The notes under the pieces were generated by a model. The model was not told where the DNA came from. It made no database searches and saw only the letters and a program-made list of their open reading frames with translations. A stretch of 64,000 nucleotides of DNA from UBA8516 sp964434855 (lineage in GTDB: Archaea > Thermoproteota > Nitrososphaeria > Nitrososphaerales > Nitrosopumilaceae). Of the stretch, positions 43,936 to 52,555 are shown one piece after another (the stretch's first letter is position 1; the number at the start of each line of letters is the position of its first letter). Both the position numbers and the translations under genes were made by a program. The DNA is taken from contig CAYSWR010000002.1 of NCBI GenBank assembly GCA_964434855.1, positions 1-64,000 of the forward strand, given 5' to 3'.

Positions 43936-45200
43936 AATTCATGCTCTGTTGAGTTTTTGAGAATTGTTTTATCTCCAGTTTTAATCATAAATGGGGTTAT
44001 GAAGGCGGTTATTATAGAAATAATTCCTATCATTGGGAATAAAAATGCGCTAACTGCACCCATATCTACTCCGACTTTCACTATTACGATTGAAAATTCG
44101 CCTCTAGGAGAGAGAGCTAGAGAGGAACGAAGTGTTTTGTTTAATCCCTGTCTAAACAAAAATCCACCAAACATAGTACCACCAAATTTTACCAGTATAG
44201 ATGTAGCCATGAAAACCAGTGTTATTAGTATGTAATTTTGTAATTGGCTTATGTCCATAAGTGCGCCTACAGAAACGAAGAAGATTGCAACAAACATGTC
44301 TTTAATTGGACTTGCTAGAACTTTGGAAACTTCAGAAGATTTTGATTCAGCTACAAGAACACCAGCCAAGAATGCACCAATTCCAACAGATAAGCCGACT
44401 AGATTAGAAAATAACGCATACCCAAAACAAAGGCCAAGTACAGAGATTAGAAGAATTTCATGATGCCCAGTATTTGCTACACGATCTATTAATTTTGGAA
44501 TTATTCTAGCGCCTATAGTTAGTGTACCAACTATTAATGCAGCAGCAACCCCACTTATGATTATAATATTTTCAAATGATACATTATTTACAAGTGCAAC
44601 AGACTGTAGAGACGCAATAAGAATAACAGCAATAATATCTTCAACAATCAGAATGCCAAGAACTAGCACTGTTGATTCTTTTTTGATCTTTCCCATATCT
44701 TCGAGAATTTTAATTATTATAGCAGTACTGCTAACTGATAGAGCCGCTGCTAGAAATAACGAATCCATGAAATTAAGTCCAATCGATACCCCTATGAAAA
44801 ATATAATTCCCAATGCAAGAAAGAGCTCTATTGTTGCCATACCTATTGCAACCTTTCCTATTGATTTTATTTTGGCAATAGGAAATTCTATCCCGATTAC
44901 GAATAGAAGTAGTATTATTCCAATATCTGCAAAAACGTTTAGAATTTTAAGATCCGACAGTGCGATAATGTTTTCCATACCAGAAGAGGACCCTATACCA
45001 CCAGGTAAAAAAGAAACCCAAAGTGGGGAAAGTGGTCCTATTAGCATTCCCGCAAATAAGTATCCAATAATAATCGGTTGACGGATTTTAAAAAAAGCAA
45101 GTGTTACTATGGCAGCTAAAATCATAATTATTGCAAGATCACCTATGAAGTCTTCTTTTGGCAGTTCAACGGCTGATATTTGAAGAAAAAACTCTTGCAT
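43932..45200 (-). CDS. CPA2-family cation/proton antiporter (Kef/NhaP-like)
   Basis: A 422-residue membrane protein with about twelve hydrophobic segments and the Na+/H+ exchanger (CPA2) pattern: PIIIGYLFAGMLIGP near residue 43, IILLLFVIGIEFPIAKIK, and FLAAALSVSSTAIIIKILED, whose polar break is the transport core of the fold. There is no C-terminal TrkA/RCK domain, so it is the short type. It probably exchanges Na+ or K+ for H+. The 141-aa gene follows with a 4-bp overlap. Confidence 0.93.
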   Translation of the reverse strand: MQEFFLQISAVELPKEDFIGDLAIIMILAAIVTLAFFKIRQPIIIGYLFAGMLIGPLSPLWVSFLPGGIGSSSGMENIIALSDLKILNVFADIGIILLLFVIGIEFPIAKIKSIGKVAIGMATIELFLALGIIFFIGVSIGLNFMDSLFLAAALSVSSTAIIIKILEDMGKIKKESTVLVLGILIVEDIIAVILIASLQSVALVNNVSFENIIIISGVAAALIVGTLTIGARIIPKLIDRVANTGHHEILLISVLGLCFGYALFSNLVGLSVGIGAFLAGVLVAESKSSEVSKVLASPIKDMFVAIFFVSVGALMDISQLQNYILITLVFMATSILVKFGGTMFGGFLFRQGLNKTLRSSLALSPRGEFSIVIVKVGVDMGAVSAFLFPMIGIISIITAFITPFMIKTGDKTILKNSTEHEL

Positions 45201-45282
45201 ACGATCGAAGGAACTCTTTTATTTAAAAATGGTTGCATCTTCCACTTCAGAAATAGTAAAAACTACACTAAGATAGGATATT

Positions 45283-46890
45283 CTAAATAATACTAACTGT
45301 CTTTGCAAGCATCTGAGCTTTTTCGTTATCAGAATTTATGATTTTGTGGTTTGTATATTTAGAGTTAAAATAAATAAGATCTACCATCTTTGATTTGTCC
45401 ATATTTACTATTGTTGCAGAATTAGAACTTGGAAGGTTTGTATTAGTAAGAATAACAAGTTTGTCTACAAGTGCAGAAGATTTTGAGACGTTTAATATCT
45501 CTTCAAAGTTCTTGCTGTGATTTTGATTCATCACAACCGCTATCCCTATTTTTGCACCATATGGATCTTGGTAAATTATGTCGAGTGGTTGATTTTGTTT
45601 TTCTAGTTTCCCGATGTTGCCCATTTCATGAGCAAAGTTGACCAAGTTTGTAACCGCTTTCTTAAGCTGAAGTCCAACATCATCATTATTACAGTTTCTT
45701 CTAATTTTGATAAAATCTGATATTGGTACATCCATTACGCTACCTCGCACTTTTAGACCCGGATATGCGTGTTTTATTGTTTCATCTATAGCAAATTCAT
45801 CGATCTTTGTTAGATTAAGCTCTTGTGACTTTTCCATTGCATGGTATAATATGTTAATAATAGAACGTACGCTTCTAAAGTCTGGAAATTCATCATAAAG
45901 GACCCTTATCTTTTCTGCGAGATCATCCTGTACTTGTTGCTTGAATTTTCCTTGCTTGTCGTTGTATTTGATGTATTCTAAAACGATTTCTGAAAGCTCG
46001 TCTACGGAGTTTGAACCTGCAAGATCAATTTTATAATTTGCCTTTTCTAATCTGTCAAAAACTGATGCATTCATACTTTGAATTTCTGCATAACCAGATG
46101 GTGTTGAAATAAGCAAAACTACAGATGCCGGAATATGCGCATTGATTATGGCTTTCACAAATTCTATTGATTCATGGTTTCCATCAAATTCATCTATTTC
46201 ATACAAAATAATTTTACCCAGAAATCTCTGCGTTAATTTCGAGATGGCAGTCATTCTTCCAAGTAATTCTTCTAGATTGTTTATGGAATCAAAAGAGTTT
46301 GTTATAACACTTGTAATAATTGTTGATTCATAATGATTAAACCATTGTATTAGGAATTTTGTCAGATTTTCAACAGATACACATTTTTTTCCTGAAATTA
46401 TATCCTCTACTTCTTGCCGTATTGTAACACCAGAAAGTCTATCTATGAAAGTATAATCTAATGCCTTTTTTGCGGAATTGTCACCTTGTTCTGCCCTGTC
46501 TCTTATGTACTCTAGGAGTTTTGTTCTAAGTTGTATGAAAAATTCGTCTTCAAAACCTTTAACAAGTGCGTTATAGAGACTCGGCATGGTTTTTGGAGAT
46601 ATTGTGGAAAGATCCAAGAAAGTACAAACAGTGTTGTGTCTGCTTTGTAGATTTCGTATATGCAAAGCTAAATGTGTCTTACCTGAACCTACATCCTGAA
46701 TGAGTGTAATTACTCTAAAATCTCCACCGTTTGAATCTCTGCCTGATACTTTCTGTGATAGTTCTTTAATGCATTCTAAGATAGCTGATTTTGCTTCTTT
46801 GTGTCTTTTTCCACCAAGTATTCTAGCATCCTTTTCTGTGGGGGTTGGGCTACTAGGATATGGATTAGTTTCTAATTCATATGCGTACAT
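45283..46890 (-). CDS. AAA-type P-loop ATPase, unfamiliar family
   Basis: A 535-residue ATPase. N-terminal NPYPSSPTPTEKDARILGG, a Walker A loop at 66-72 (DVGSGKT) and Walker B KIILYEIDEFD with D233/E234; sensor-1-like VVLLISTPSGY near 255. These and the helical lid resemble the ORC/Cdc6-STAND group. The C-terminal 120 residues are an alpha/beta domain (YQDPYGAKIGIAVVMNQNHS) that I cannot place. The start overlaps the last base of the winged-helix gene upstream, so the two are coupled. Helicase loader, segregation and defence roles are all possible; I have no evidence to choose. Confidence 0.75.
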   Translation of the reverse strand: MYAYELETNPYPSSPTPTEKDARILGGKRHKEAKSAILECIKELSQKVSGRDSNGGDFRVITLIQDVGSGKTHLALHIRNLQSRHNTVCTFLDLSTISPKTMPSLYNALVKGFEDEFFIQLRTKLLEYIRDRAEQGDNSAKKALDYTFIDRLSGVTIRQEVEDIISGKKCVSVENLTKFLIQWFNHYESTIITSVITNSFDSINNLEELLGRMTAISKLTQRFLGKIILYEIDEFDGNHESIEFVKAIINAHIPASVVLLISTPSGYAEIQSMNASVFDRLEKANYKIDLAGSNSVDELSEIVLEYIKYNDKQGKFKQQVQDDLAEKIRVLYDEFPDFRSVRSIINILYHAMEKSQELNLTKIDEFAIDETIKHAYPGLKVRGSVMDVPISDFIKIRRNCNNDDVGLQLKKAVTNLVNFAHEMGNIGKLEKQNQPLDIIYQDPYGAKIGIAVVMNQNHSKNFEEILNVSKSSALVDKLVILTNTNLPSSNSATIVNMDKSKMVDLIYFNSKYTNHKIINSDNEKAQMLAKTVSII

Positions 46891-47453
46891 TAGATATTCC
46901 TCACAAAACCGTGCACTAAACCACGCATCATAATACCCTCTTTACCTCCTGAAGATATTTCATAATTTTCTCTATGTTTTTCTACAAGTTCTGAAACTAG
47001 CGTATAAAAATGATCACTTGAGATATGTTTTGATTCACATATTTTTTTGCGTATTTGCGAGAATGGCATCCAACCTATAGATGTAGATGATTCTGTTAGA
47101 CATTTATTAAATTCAATTTTAAAATCAATATTAGGATTTATCTGATGTGATACATTTATCGTATTTTGTACATCATGTATATGGTTTGTTGTCTCAGATT
47201 TGGCATATTTCAATTTTGTAGTACTGCTTAGTGCAAGTTTAAATTTAAGATCATCTTGCGATCTCTTTGTGAGGTGGTTTTCTTTAGTCCAAACAAAATA
47301 TGTGTTAGCTTTTTTTTCAACAAAGACTTGTTGTTTTTCAATTAAAGTTTCTAATACATTTTCACAGTTTTTGCCAAATGTTCTTTTTAGTTCTATTCTT
47401 TTAATTCCATTTAGACCTGAAGAAGATACTTTCTTGAGAATTTCATCTTCCAT
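46890..47453 (-). CDS. Winged-helix partner of the AAA ATPase
   Basis: A 187-residue protein with a winged-helix-like region at each end: about 5-60 (LKKVSSSGLNGIKRIELKRT, then FVEKKANTYFVWTK) and about 120-175 (WMPFSQIRKKICESKHISS, then YEISSGGKEGIMMRG), joined by a polar linker. Not a family I can name. A TATA-like CTTAAATAAAA about 20-30 bp upstream suggests a leaderless start at ATG 47453. It is first in a two-gene operon with the ATPase. I infer DNA binding and partnership with the ATPase. Confidence 0.65.
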   Translation of the reverse strand: MEDEILKKVSSSGLNGIKRIELKRTFGKNCENVLETLIEKQQVFVEKKANTYFVWTKENHLTKRSQDDLKFKLALSSTTKLKYAKSETTNHIHDVQNTINVSHQINPNIDFKIEFNKCLTESSTSIGWMPFSQIRKKICESKHISSDHFYTLVSELVEKHRENYEISSGGKEGIMMRGLVHGFVRNI

Positions 47454-47544
47454 GGCACCTCATCTCTTGAATTTTATTTAAGACCAGATGTAGTCTGCTC
47501 CAACAATTTAGTGAAAAATTCTTACCTATTCAATAGCTTTACGC

Positions 47545-47551
47545 ATAAATA
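47545..47551 (+). promoter_or_regulatory. TATA box of the C/D sRNA
   Basis: ATAAATA, within GCATAAATACTG, lies about 26 bp before the predicted sRNA 5' end at 47571, the archaeal TATA-to-start distance. Confidence 0.5.
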
Positions 47552-47570
47552 CTGACATTTCTGCTTTGAT

Positions 47571-47633
47571 CTTGGGATGATGATAGAGTTAGCTGATTTA
47601 ATGATGAGAGAAACTCTGGGGTATCTGACCAAG
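47571..47633 (+). ncRNA. Box C/D guide sRNA (candidate)
   Basis: All four boxes are exact and in order: C ATGATGA (47577-47583), D' CTGA (47593-47596), C' ATGATGA (47601-47607) and D CTGA (47625-47628). A terminal stem CTTGG/CCAAG closes the RNA, and the D'-C' spacer is 4 nt. Guides are 9 nt (47584-47592) and 17 nt (47608-47624); by the N+5 rule each would direct methylation of the base pairing 5 nt upstream of its D box. The RNA would be loaded by L7Ae, Nop5 and fibrillarin. Targets are not assigned. No coding frame covers it. Confidence 0.75.
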
Positions 47634-47675
47634 AAGTTAATTAAAGGTCATTACACAGTTACCTAATTATTAATA

Positions 47676-47695
47676 GTACCGTATTGTACCGTATT
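47676..47695 (+). promoter_or_regulatory. Tandem 10-bp repeat before the mini zinc-finger gene
   Basis: GTACCGTATT occurs twice in direct tandem (47676-47685, 47686-47695), ending 2 bp before ATG 47698 and downstream of a TATA-like TAATTATTAATAG. One helical turn per copy suits side-by-side protein binding on one face of the DNA; it could block transcription start. Autoregulation is inference. Confidence 0.45.
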
Positions 47696-47697
47696 TC

Positions 47698-47805
47698 ATG
47701 CTAACATGTGAATATTGTCCAAAACAGTTCATTGAGACTGAAAACGGTCTAGTTCAAAAAACTTTCCACGAAGTCCTTCATGATCCAGAAGTAGTTAACA
47801 ACTAA
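47698..47805 (+). CDS. Mini zinc-finger peptide, 35 aa
   Basis: A 35-codon gene (ATG 47698 to TAA 47805) reading MLTCEYCPKQFIETENGLVQ then KTFHEVLHDPEVVNN. C4, C7, H24 and H28 form one C2H2-type zinc finger that fills the whole protein, with a CEYCPKQF opening like a classic finger. It is too short for a typical gene list but has a fitting TATA element and the adjacent tandem repeat. DNA binding is likely from the fold; a regulatory role is inferred. Confidence 0.6.
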   Translation: MLTCEYCPKQFIETENGLVQKTFHEVLHDPEVVNN

Positions 47806-47830
47806 TTCTGGACATTTTTTCTAAAACTGT

Positions 47831-47838
47831 TTTAAATA
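47831..47838 (+). promoter_or_regulatory. TATA box of the long coiled-coil gene
   Basis: TTTAAATA, in TTTTAAATACG, lies about 26 bp before 47861; transcription would start at or next to TTG 47861, or leave a 15-nt leader before GTG 47876. Confidence 0.5.
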
Positions 47839-47860
47839 CGAACTTTTTTATCAGTTAGCT

Positions 47861-49207
47861 TTGCATTATTGTAAAGTGACAAAAAAATCTAGTCGCGACA
47901 TTACAATTAAGACAAAAAGAGATTCAAGCTCAGACGTTTTGAAAAAAATGAGTTCAATTTCTGATGCAACAAAAGTTCTAGCCAGTGAAGTTAAATCCAT
48001 GTCAAAGATTTTTGCAGAAAATCAAAAGATCCTCATTTCACTAAAAAATATGATAGATGCGGTTGGTTCAGCCTTAGAACACATACAGCGAAATGCAAGA
48101 CAGATAAATATTCTTGAAGAAGATACACAAAAACTGTTTTCTGGACTTAGTCAAGTAAAAGCTCATTCAAATTTGATATCAAGAGTCAATGAACAAACAG
48201 GTCGTCTTCAAGAACAAGTAAGTAAGATCCGTGAAAAACAAGAATCGCTTCCTGATGTAAACAAAGTAATGCAAAGCGTAGCTGACAGTCTTGATTCAAT
48301 TAGAAACAATACAAAGATGATAATGCATGTATCTGATAAAACAGAAAAAATACAAGATGAAATCAAAAAAGTATCTGCTAAGACAGAATCGTTGCAAAGT
48401 TTTAGTGGGTTTGACGAAGTAAAAAAGAAGATAGACGAAGTTTTTACAAAAGCTGAAAAAATTTCTAAGTTAGAAGAGAGTATAACGAATCTAAAACAGG
48501 AAATTGGGAATGTAACATCAAAAACAGAATCCCTCGTAAACATGAGTTCTGACATCAGAGATGTAGGCATAGAATTGGGTTCACTTGTCAGAAAAACTGA
48601 CTCTCTTGCAACCTTTGGCGCAGATATTAGAAATGTTAGCACCGAATTTGCTAATTTTAAGGAAAATGTCATGGGTAAGACAAAACAAATTGATGAAAAA
48701 ATATCTGATTTGGCGGAATTGTTAAATCGAAATGCATCTGCCACATCAGAATTTCATAAAAAAGCACACGAAATACACCAAGAACTACAGGAGCTAAGAA
48801 GTGTCACTCATAAAACTGCCCAAAATACATCAAGAGAGGTTATCGGATTATTGCGTTTGTCTGAATTTCAATCAAATGTTCGCATGCATTCAGAATCAAA
48901 GTATGGTACTTTGGATGACCTTGACAAGATGATATCGCAAACAGTGGACATGGTAAATTTGTTTGACAGACTTTCAATAGAGTCTGAGAAGAAAATACCA
49001 CTTCCTCAAGAGGTAAAACAGTGGAGTGTAAGCAAAATTTTAGATTGTGCTGACAGATGGGAGATAAGATTTACTGATGTCTTTAGACTTTTAATAACCC
49101 AACTTGGGCGTGATCTTGTAAAGGAATCTCTTAGAATAGAACAAATAAGAGATCTTTTTGGAATTCGTGCTGTTGATGAAGTAAGACAGGAAATGGGAAT
49201 ATCTTAA
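47861..49207 (+). CDS. Long coiled-coil protein, 448 aa
   Basis: An extended coiled coil from about residue 30 to 330, with recurring TESL/KTEK-type breaks roughly every 35-40 residues (KTEKIQDEIKKVSAKTESL), then a compact helical C-terminal domain (WSVSKILDCADRWEIRFTDV and a Leu-rich end). No membrane segment. It looks like a structural, chromosome- or cytoskeleton-associated rod, or the coil of a receptor without its sensor, but I know no family. The start may be TTG 47861 or GTG 47876. It ends 4 bp into the convergent glycosyltransferase gene. Confidence 0.72.
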   Translation: MHYCKVTKKSSRDITIKTKRDSSSDVLKKMSSISDATKVLASEVKSMSKIFAENQKILISLKNMIDAVGSALEHIQRNARQINILEEDTQKLFSGLSQVKAHSNLISRVNEQTGRLQEQVSKIREKQESLPDVNKVMQSVADSLDSIRNNTKMIMHVSDKTEKIQDEIKKVSAKTESLQSFSGFDEVKKKIDEVFTKAEKISKLEESITNLKQEIGNVTSKTESLVNMSSDIRDVGIELGSLVRKTDSLATFGADIRNVSTEFANFKENVMGKTKQIDEKISDLAELLNRNASATSEFHKKAHEIHQELQELRSVTHKTAQNTSREVIGLLRLSEFQSNVRMHSESKYGTLDDLDKMISQTVDMVNLFDRLSIESEKKIPLPQEVKQWSVSKILDCADRWEIRFTDVFRLLITQLGRDLVKESLRIEQIRDLFGIRAVDEVRQEMGIS

Positions 49208-51222
49208 ACTTCATCAGACATTTCGTATGATTTTAGACGGTCTTTTTTTCTTTTTAGCACGGCAAAAATTCCCAGTATTGCTGCTATCCATAAAGAACTG
49301 AAAACAATGTTTGAGAAACTCACGTACATGTAAGGAGTTGCATCCAAAAGATGAAGTCTCAGATCCTCTGCTTGTTCATGCACGTCTATCATTCCTGTAT
49401 GAAAAGAAGAGCTATCCTGCGGAACAGTTGAGATCTTTTCTACACTTGTTTTCATGGTATCAAGGTCTTTTTGAATTGCATTAAAATCTGTTGTTTCTGT
49501 TGGAAATATCCAAACAGGGTTTCCTTCTTCAGGTAAGAGAGTTTCGATAGTTTGGAGATATACAATAATTGCTTGTGTATCTGTTGTTGTCTGAATTCTG
49601 TCTAAAAGACCTCGTGATTGATCCAGTGGATAAACATCATTTTGATATCCATAGTAAGCCATGAAGGCTCCAAATGAAATGAAGCCAATTATTCCCACCA
49701 TTGCAAGTTTGTAGTATGCGTTTGCCATTTTCTCTGCCTTTGTTAGGTTGTGTAACGACTGCGATTTGTTCTTTTTAAATGTTGTATGGGATACACTGAG
49801 ATACGAGATATAAAAGAAGCCCAATGTCTGAAGTCCAATTAAAGGTGCAAATATAGGATTTCCTGAGAAAATTGCGATGAATATTGCTAATACACCATAA
49901 ACTCCAAAAAAGATCTCAAGTAGTGTAGTTTTTGTGAATGGTAGATTGTATGCTTTATCTCTCCAATCATCTGTCTTGTTTACAATTCCGTATTTAGGAG
50001 TTCGAAGAAATTCGTTTTTCTTTCCAAGAAGAGCGTCAAAGACAGCAACCGTATTGTTTACTGACATGCCAGCAGAATAGAATATCAAATAAAGATACGC
50101 CAATGTTTTTGATTTCCAGCTTTGCATCCACAAGTTCCGGATTATCATTATATATACAACGGGTCCTATTGCCAGGTACGCGACTATTGTTAATAGCGGT
50201 AATATACTAACAACATACAGATTGAACTTTGCAGACAATAATATTGGGAGTATTAAGAATTGAATTAACATAAGTGGATGTACTATGTGTCTTGTCAGTT
50301 GGACAAAAGCCTGAATCTTTGTGTCAAATGGAATTTTTTTAATTACTAAGTCTCCTAGTAATTTAATAGCACATTGTATCGACCCCTTTGCCCATCTAAA
50401 TTGCTGCCTTTTTGCTGCGTTCATTTGTACAGGAAGCTCTGCGTCAACAACAATATCGGGCAAGAAAAGACATTTCCAACCTTTCATCTGAGCTCTGTAG
50501 CTTAGATCTAGATCTTCAACAAGTGTTGCAGTGTGCCATCCACCTGCATCTTCTATGCATTCTTTTCTCCAAATACCTGCAGTTCCATTAAAGCTCATGT
50601 AAAGGTGTGAATTGCTTTTCGCTTTTTGTTCAATAAGGAAATGAAAATCAAGACTGAGTGCTTGTGCTTGTGTCAGTGCAGAATATTTTTCATTTACATG
50701 TCCCCATTTACATTGAATTAGTCCTATCTCAGGTTTTGAAAAATATGGGATTGCTTTTTCCAAAAACCAATGTGGTGGAATAAAATCAGCATCAAATATG
50801 ACCACAAAATTTCCTTTTACAAATTTCATCGCATTGCGAAGAGCTCCCGCTTTGTATCCTTTCCTATTTTCTCTTGTGATATGAGATATATCGAATCCTT
50901 TCTTTTGATAATCGTTTACAAGATTTTCTAAAATGTCATATGTGTCATCATCTGAATCATCTAACACTTGTATACACATCTTTTCTTTTGGATAATTCAT
51001 CGCACAAACTGCATTAACTAGTCTTGCGGCAACGTATTTTTCATTATATATTGGGAGTTGTATCGTAACAGTAGGAGTTCCAAGCAATTCAGTCTTCTGA
51101 TATTTTCTTCGCTGTCTTGAAAGTAATACAAGATAGTAAAAATTGAAAGTGTAAAGTGTAACAAGTATTGCTATTGTTATGAATATATTAAAGAGAAATT
51201 GCGTTAGGGTGTTTATTGCCAT
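49204..51222 (-). CDS. Cellulose-synthase-like family 2 glycosyltransferase
   Basis: A 672-residue processive-type GT2 membrane enzyme. One N-terminal helix (about 8-35), the cytoplasmic catalytic domain, then several membrane segments (about 290-480 and near the end). Catalytic motifs: LDDSDDDTYD near 88, DAD at 144-146, EDLDLS at 236-241 and the QFRW (274-277) typical of polysaccharide synthases. An outward-facing loop lies between later helices. It most likely makes or transfers an extracellular glycan. A TATA at 51247-51260 suits a leaderless start at 51222. Confidence 0.9.
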   Translation of the reverse strand: MAINTLTQFLFNIFITIAILVTLYTFNFYYLVLLSRQRRKYQKTELLGTPTVTIQLPIYNEKYVAARLVNAVCAMNYPKEKMCIQVLDDSDDDTYDILENLVNDYQKKGFDISHITRENRKGYKAGALRNAMKFVKGNFVVIFDADFIPPHWFLEKAIPYFSKPEIGLIQCKWGHVNEKYSALTQAQALSLDFHFLIEQKAKSNSHLYMSFNGTAGIWRKECIEDAGGWHTATLVEDLDLSYRAQMKGWKCLFLPDIVVDAELPVQMNAAKRQQFRWAKGSIQCAIKLLGDLVIKKIPFDTKIQAFVQLTRHIVHPLMLIQFLILPILLSAKFNLYVVSILPLLTIVAYLAIGPVVYIMIIRNLWMQSWKSKTLAYLYLIFYSAGMSVNNTVAVFDALLGKKNEFLRTPKYGIVNKTDDWRDKAYNLPFTKTTLLEIFFGVYGVLAIFIAIFSGNPIFAPLIGLQTLGFFYISYLSVSHTTFKKNKSQSLHNLTKAEKMANAYYKLAMVGIIGFISFGAFMAYYGYQNDVYPLDQSRGLLDRIQTTTDTQAIIVYLQTIETLLPEEGNPVWIFPTETTDFNAIQKDLDTMKTSVEKISTVPQDSSSFHTGMIDVHEQAEDLRLHLLDATPYMYVSFSNIVFSSLWIAAILGIFAVLKRKKDRLKSYEMSDEV

Positions 51223-51246
51223 ACCCTACAGTATAAGATTGAAAAT

Positions 51247-51260
51247 ATGTATTTATAGGT
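51247..51260 (-). promoter_or_regulatory. TATA promoter of the glycosyltransferase gene
   Basis: On the minus strand CCTATAAATACATA, centred about 30 bp upstream of ATG 51222, suits a leaderless or near-leaderless transcript. Confidence 0.5.
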
Positions 51261-51314
51261 GTGTGAAACTCTGTGAGCGGTATTTTCGTATTTTACGTTT
51301 GTTTAAGAATCTTC

Positions 51315-51632
51315 TTAATAATCTGGACAGGTCTCTTCTCGTAATTTTTTGTACTTGGTTTCCATGGATTCTGCAAATTCAAGAACTTTTTTAAGATCAA
51401 AATCTTTTTTTGGAAAGTACCACCGTATGGCTACTCTATGACCTATTCCATCCATGTCATATATCATGCCTTTCTCAGCTTCGACCTTATAGTTTTCGTC
51501 TAACGACTGCTCCTGAACAGTAAGACCGCGTTTTGTCTTATCTTCCATGATTATGTAGGCAGGACTGTCTCGTATGAAATAGAATATGCCCTGTTTCAAT
51601 AAAGGAAGTTCTTGAGTCAAGTTATTTTTCAA
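51315..51632 (-). CDS. Hypothetical protein beside the sulfurtransferase, 105 aa
   Basis: Not recognised. A small alpha/beta protein: LPLLKQGIFYFIRDSPAYII, IGHRVAIRWYFPKKDFDLKK and a helical end with a single late Cys (EETCPDY). It overlaps the sulfurtransferase gene by 11 bp and is translated with it. A sulfur-acceptor or accessory role is possible from position and the exposed Cys, but unproven. Confidence 0.6.
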   Translation of the reverse strand: MKNNLTQELPLLKQGIFYFIRDSPAYIIMEDKTKRGLTVQEQSLDENYKVEAEKGMIYDMDGIGHRVAIRWYFPKKDFDLKKVLEFAESMETKYKKLREETCPDY

Positions 51633-52467
51633 CCGGATTGCCGATCATGTTACCCCATTCTGTCCATGAACCATCATAGTTTCTGACTTGTGGATAACCT
51701 AACAGATATTTTAGAACAAACCATGTGTGAGAGGATCTTTCACCAATTCTGCAGTAACATATGACATCTTTATCTGGAGTTACTTCTTTTGTTTCGTAAA
51801 TCTGTTTTAATTCATTTAGAGATTTGAAAGTTCCATCTGCGTCATTTACTGCTGTAGCCCAAGGAATGTTTTTTGCATGTGGGATATGCCCTCCTCTTTG
51901 TGCATGCTCCATTGGATATTCTGGAGGAGCTGTTATTTCTCCAGTATACTCTTTTACTGATCTTACATCCACTAAAACAGTATCTTGTTTATCAAGAGCT
52001 CTTTTGACGTCAAATAGATAGGCACGCAGTCCTTCATCAGGAGGTTGTGCAACATAGTTTGTTTTTGCAATTTTTGGTTCATCTTTAGTATACTGTTTTT
52101 TTTCCATTTCCCATTTTTTTCTTCCACCATTCATTATCTTTACATTTTTGTGTCCATAATATTTGAAAATCCAGAACACAAAAGCTGCAAACCAATTGTT
52201 AAAATCACCATATAAGATAACTTCATTTTCAGATAGAATGCCACATCTTGACATTAATTCTTCAAATTGTTTTTTGTTGACAATATCACGAGTGATTGGA
52301 TCATTTATGTCGCGCTTCCACCAAATTAAACTGGCTCCTAGAATGTGACCCTGTTTGTATGCATTCTCAGGATCATAATCAACTTCGACGATCTTTATTA
52401 TATTGTTTGAGATGTTTTTTGAAACTGATTCGGTATCTGTTAAAACAGTAGGGTTTGCGTAACTCAT
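51622..52467 (-). CDS. Thiosulfate sulfurtransferase (two-domain rhodanese)
   Basis: A 281-residue tandem rhodanese. The inactive N-terminal domain (about 15-130) is followed by the catalytic domain with DVRSVKEYTGE, GHIPHAKNIPW and the active-site loop C239-RIGERS-SHTW. CRxGxR loops favour thiosulfate or 3-mercaptopyruvate as sulfur donor. It is soluble, with no export signal. It could supply sulfane sulfur to biosynthesis or detoxify cyanide; no partner except the 105-aa gene is seen. Confidence 0.92.
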   Translation of the reverse strand: MSYANPTVLTDTESVSKNISNNIIKIVEVDYDPENAYKQGHILGASLIWWKRDINDPITRDIVNKKQFEELMSRCGILSENEVILYGDFNNWFAAFVFWIFKYYGHKNVKIMNGGRKKWEMEKKQYTKDEPKIAKTNYVAQPPDEGLRAYLFDVKRALDKQDTVLVDVRSVKEYTGEITAPPEYPMEHAQRGGHIPHAKNIPWATAVNDADGTFKSLNELKQIYETKEVTPDKDVICYCRIGERSSHTWFVLKYLLGYPQVRNYDGSWTEWGNMIGNPVEK

Positions 52468-52555
52468 GTTTCTCGAAATATTTACTATAGATAGGGACTT
52501 ATATCTTAATCTTCATGAGATGATTTTTAAGTGAAATTACAATACTACTTTTCGC

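Noticed and set aside
44557..45081. 174-codon plus-strand frame opposite the CPA2 antiporter
   Set aside because: Ile/Ser/Thr-rich shadow of a membrane protein gene; the antiporter frame carries the family motifs.
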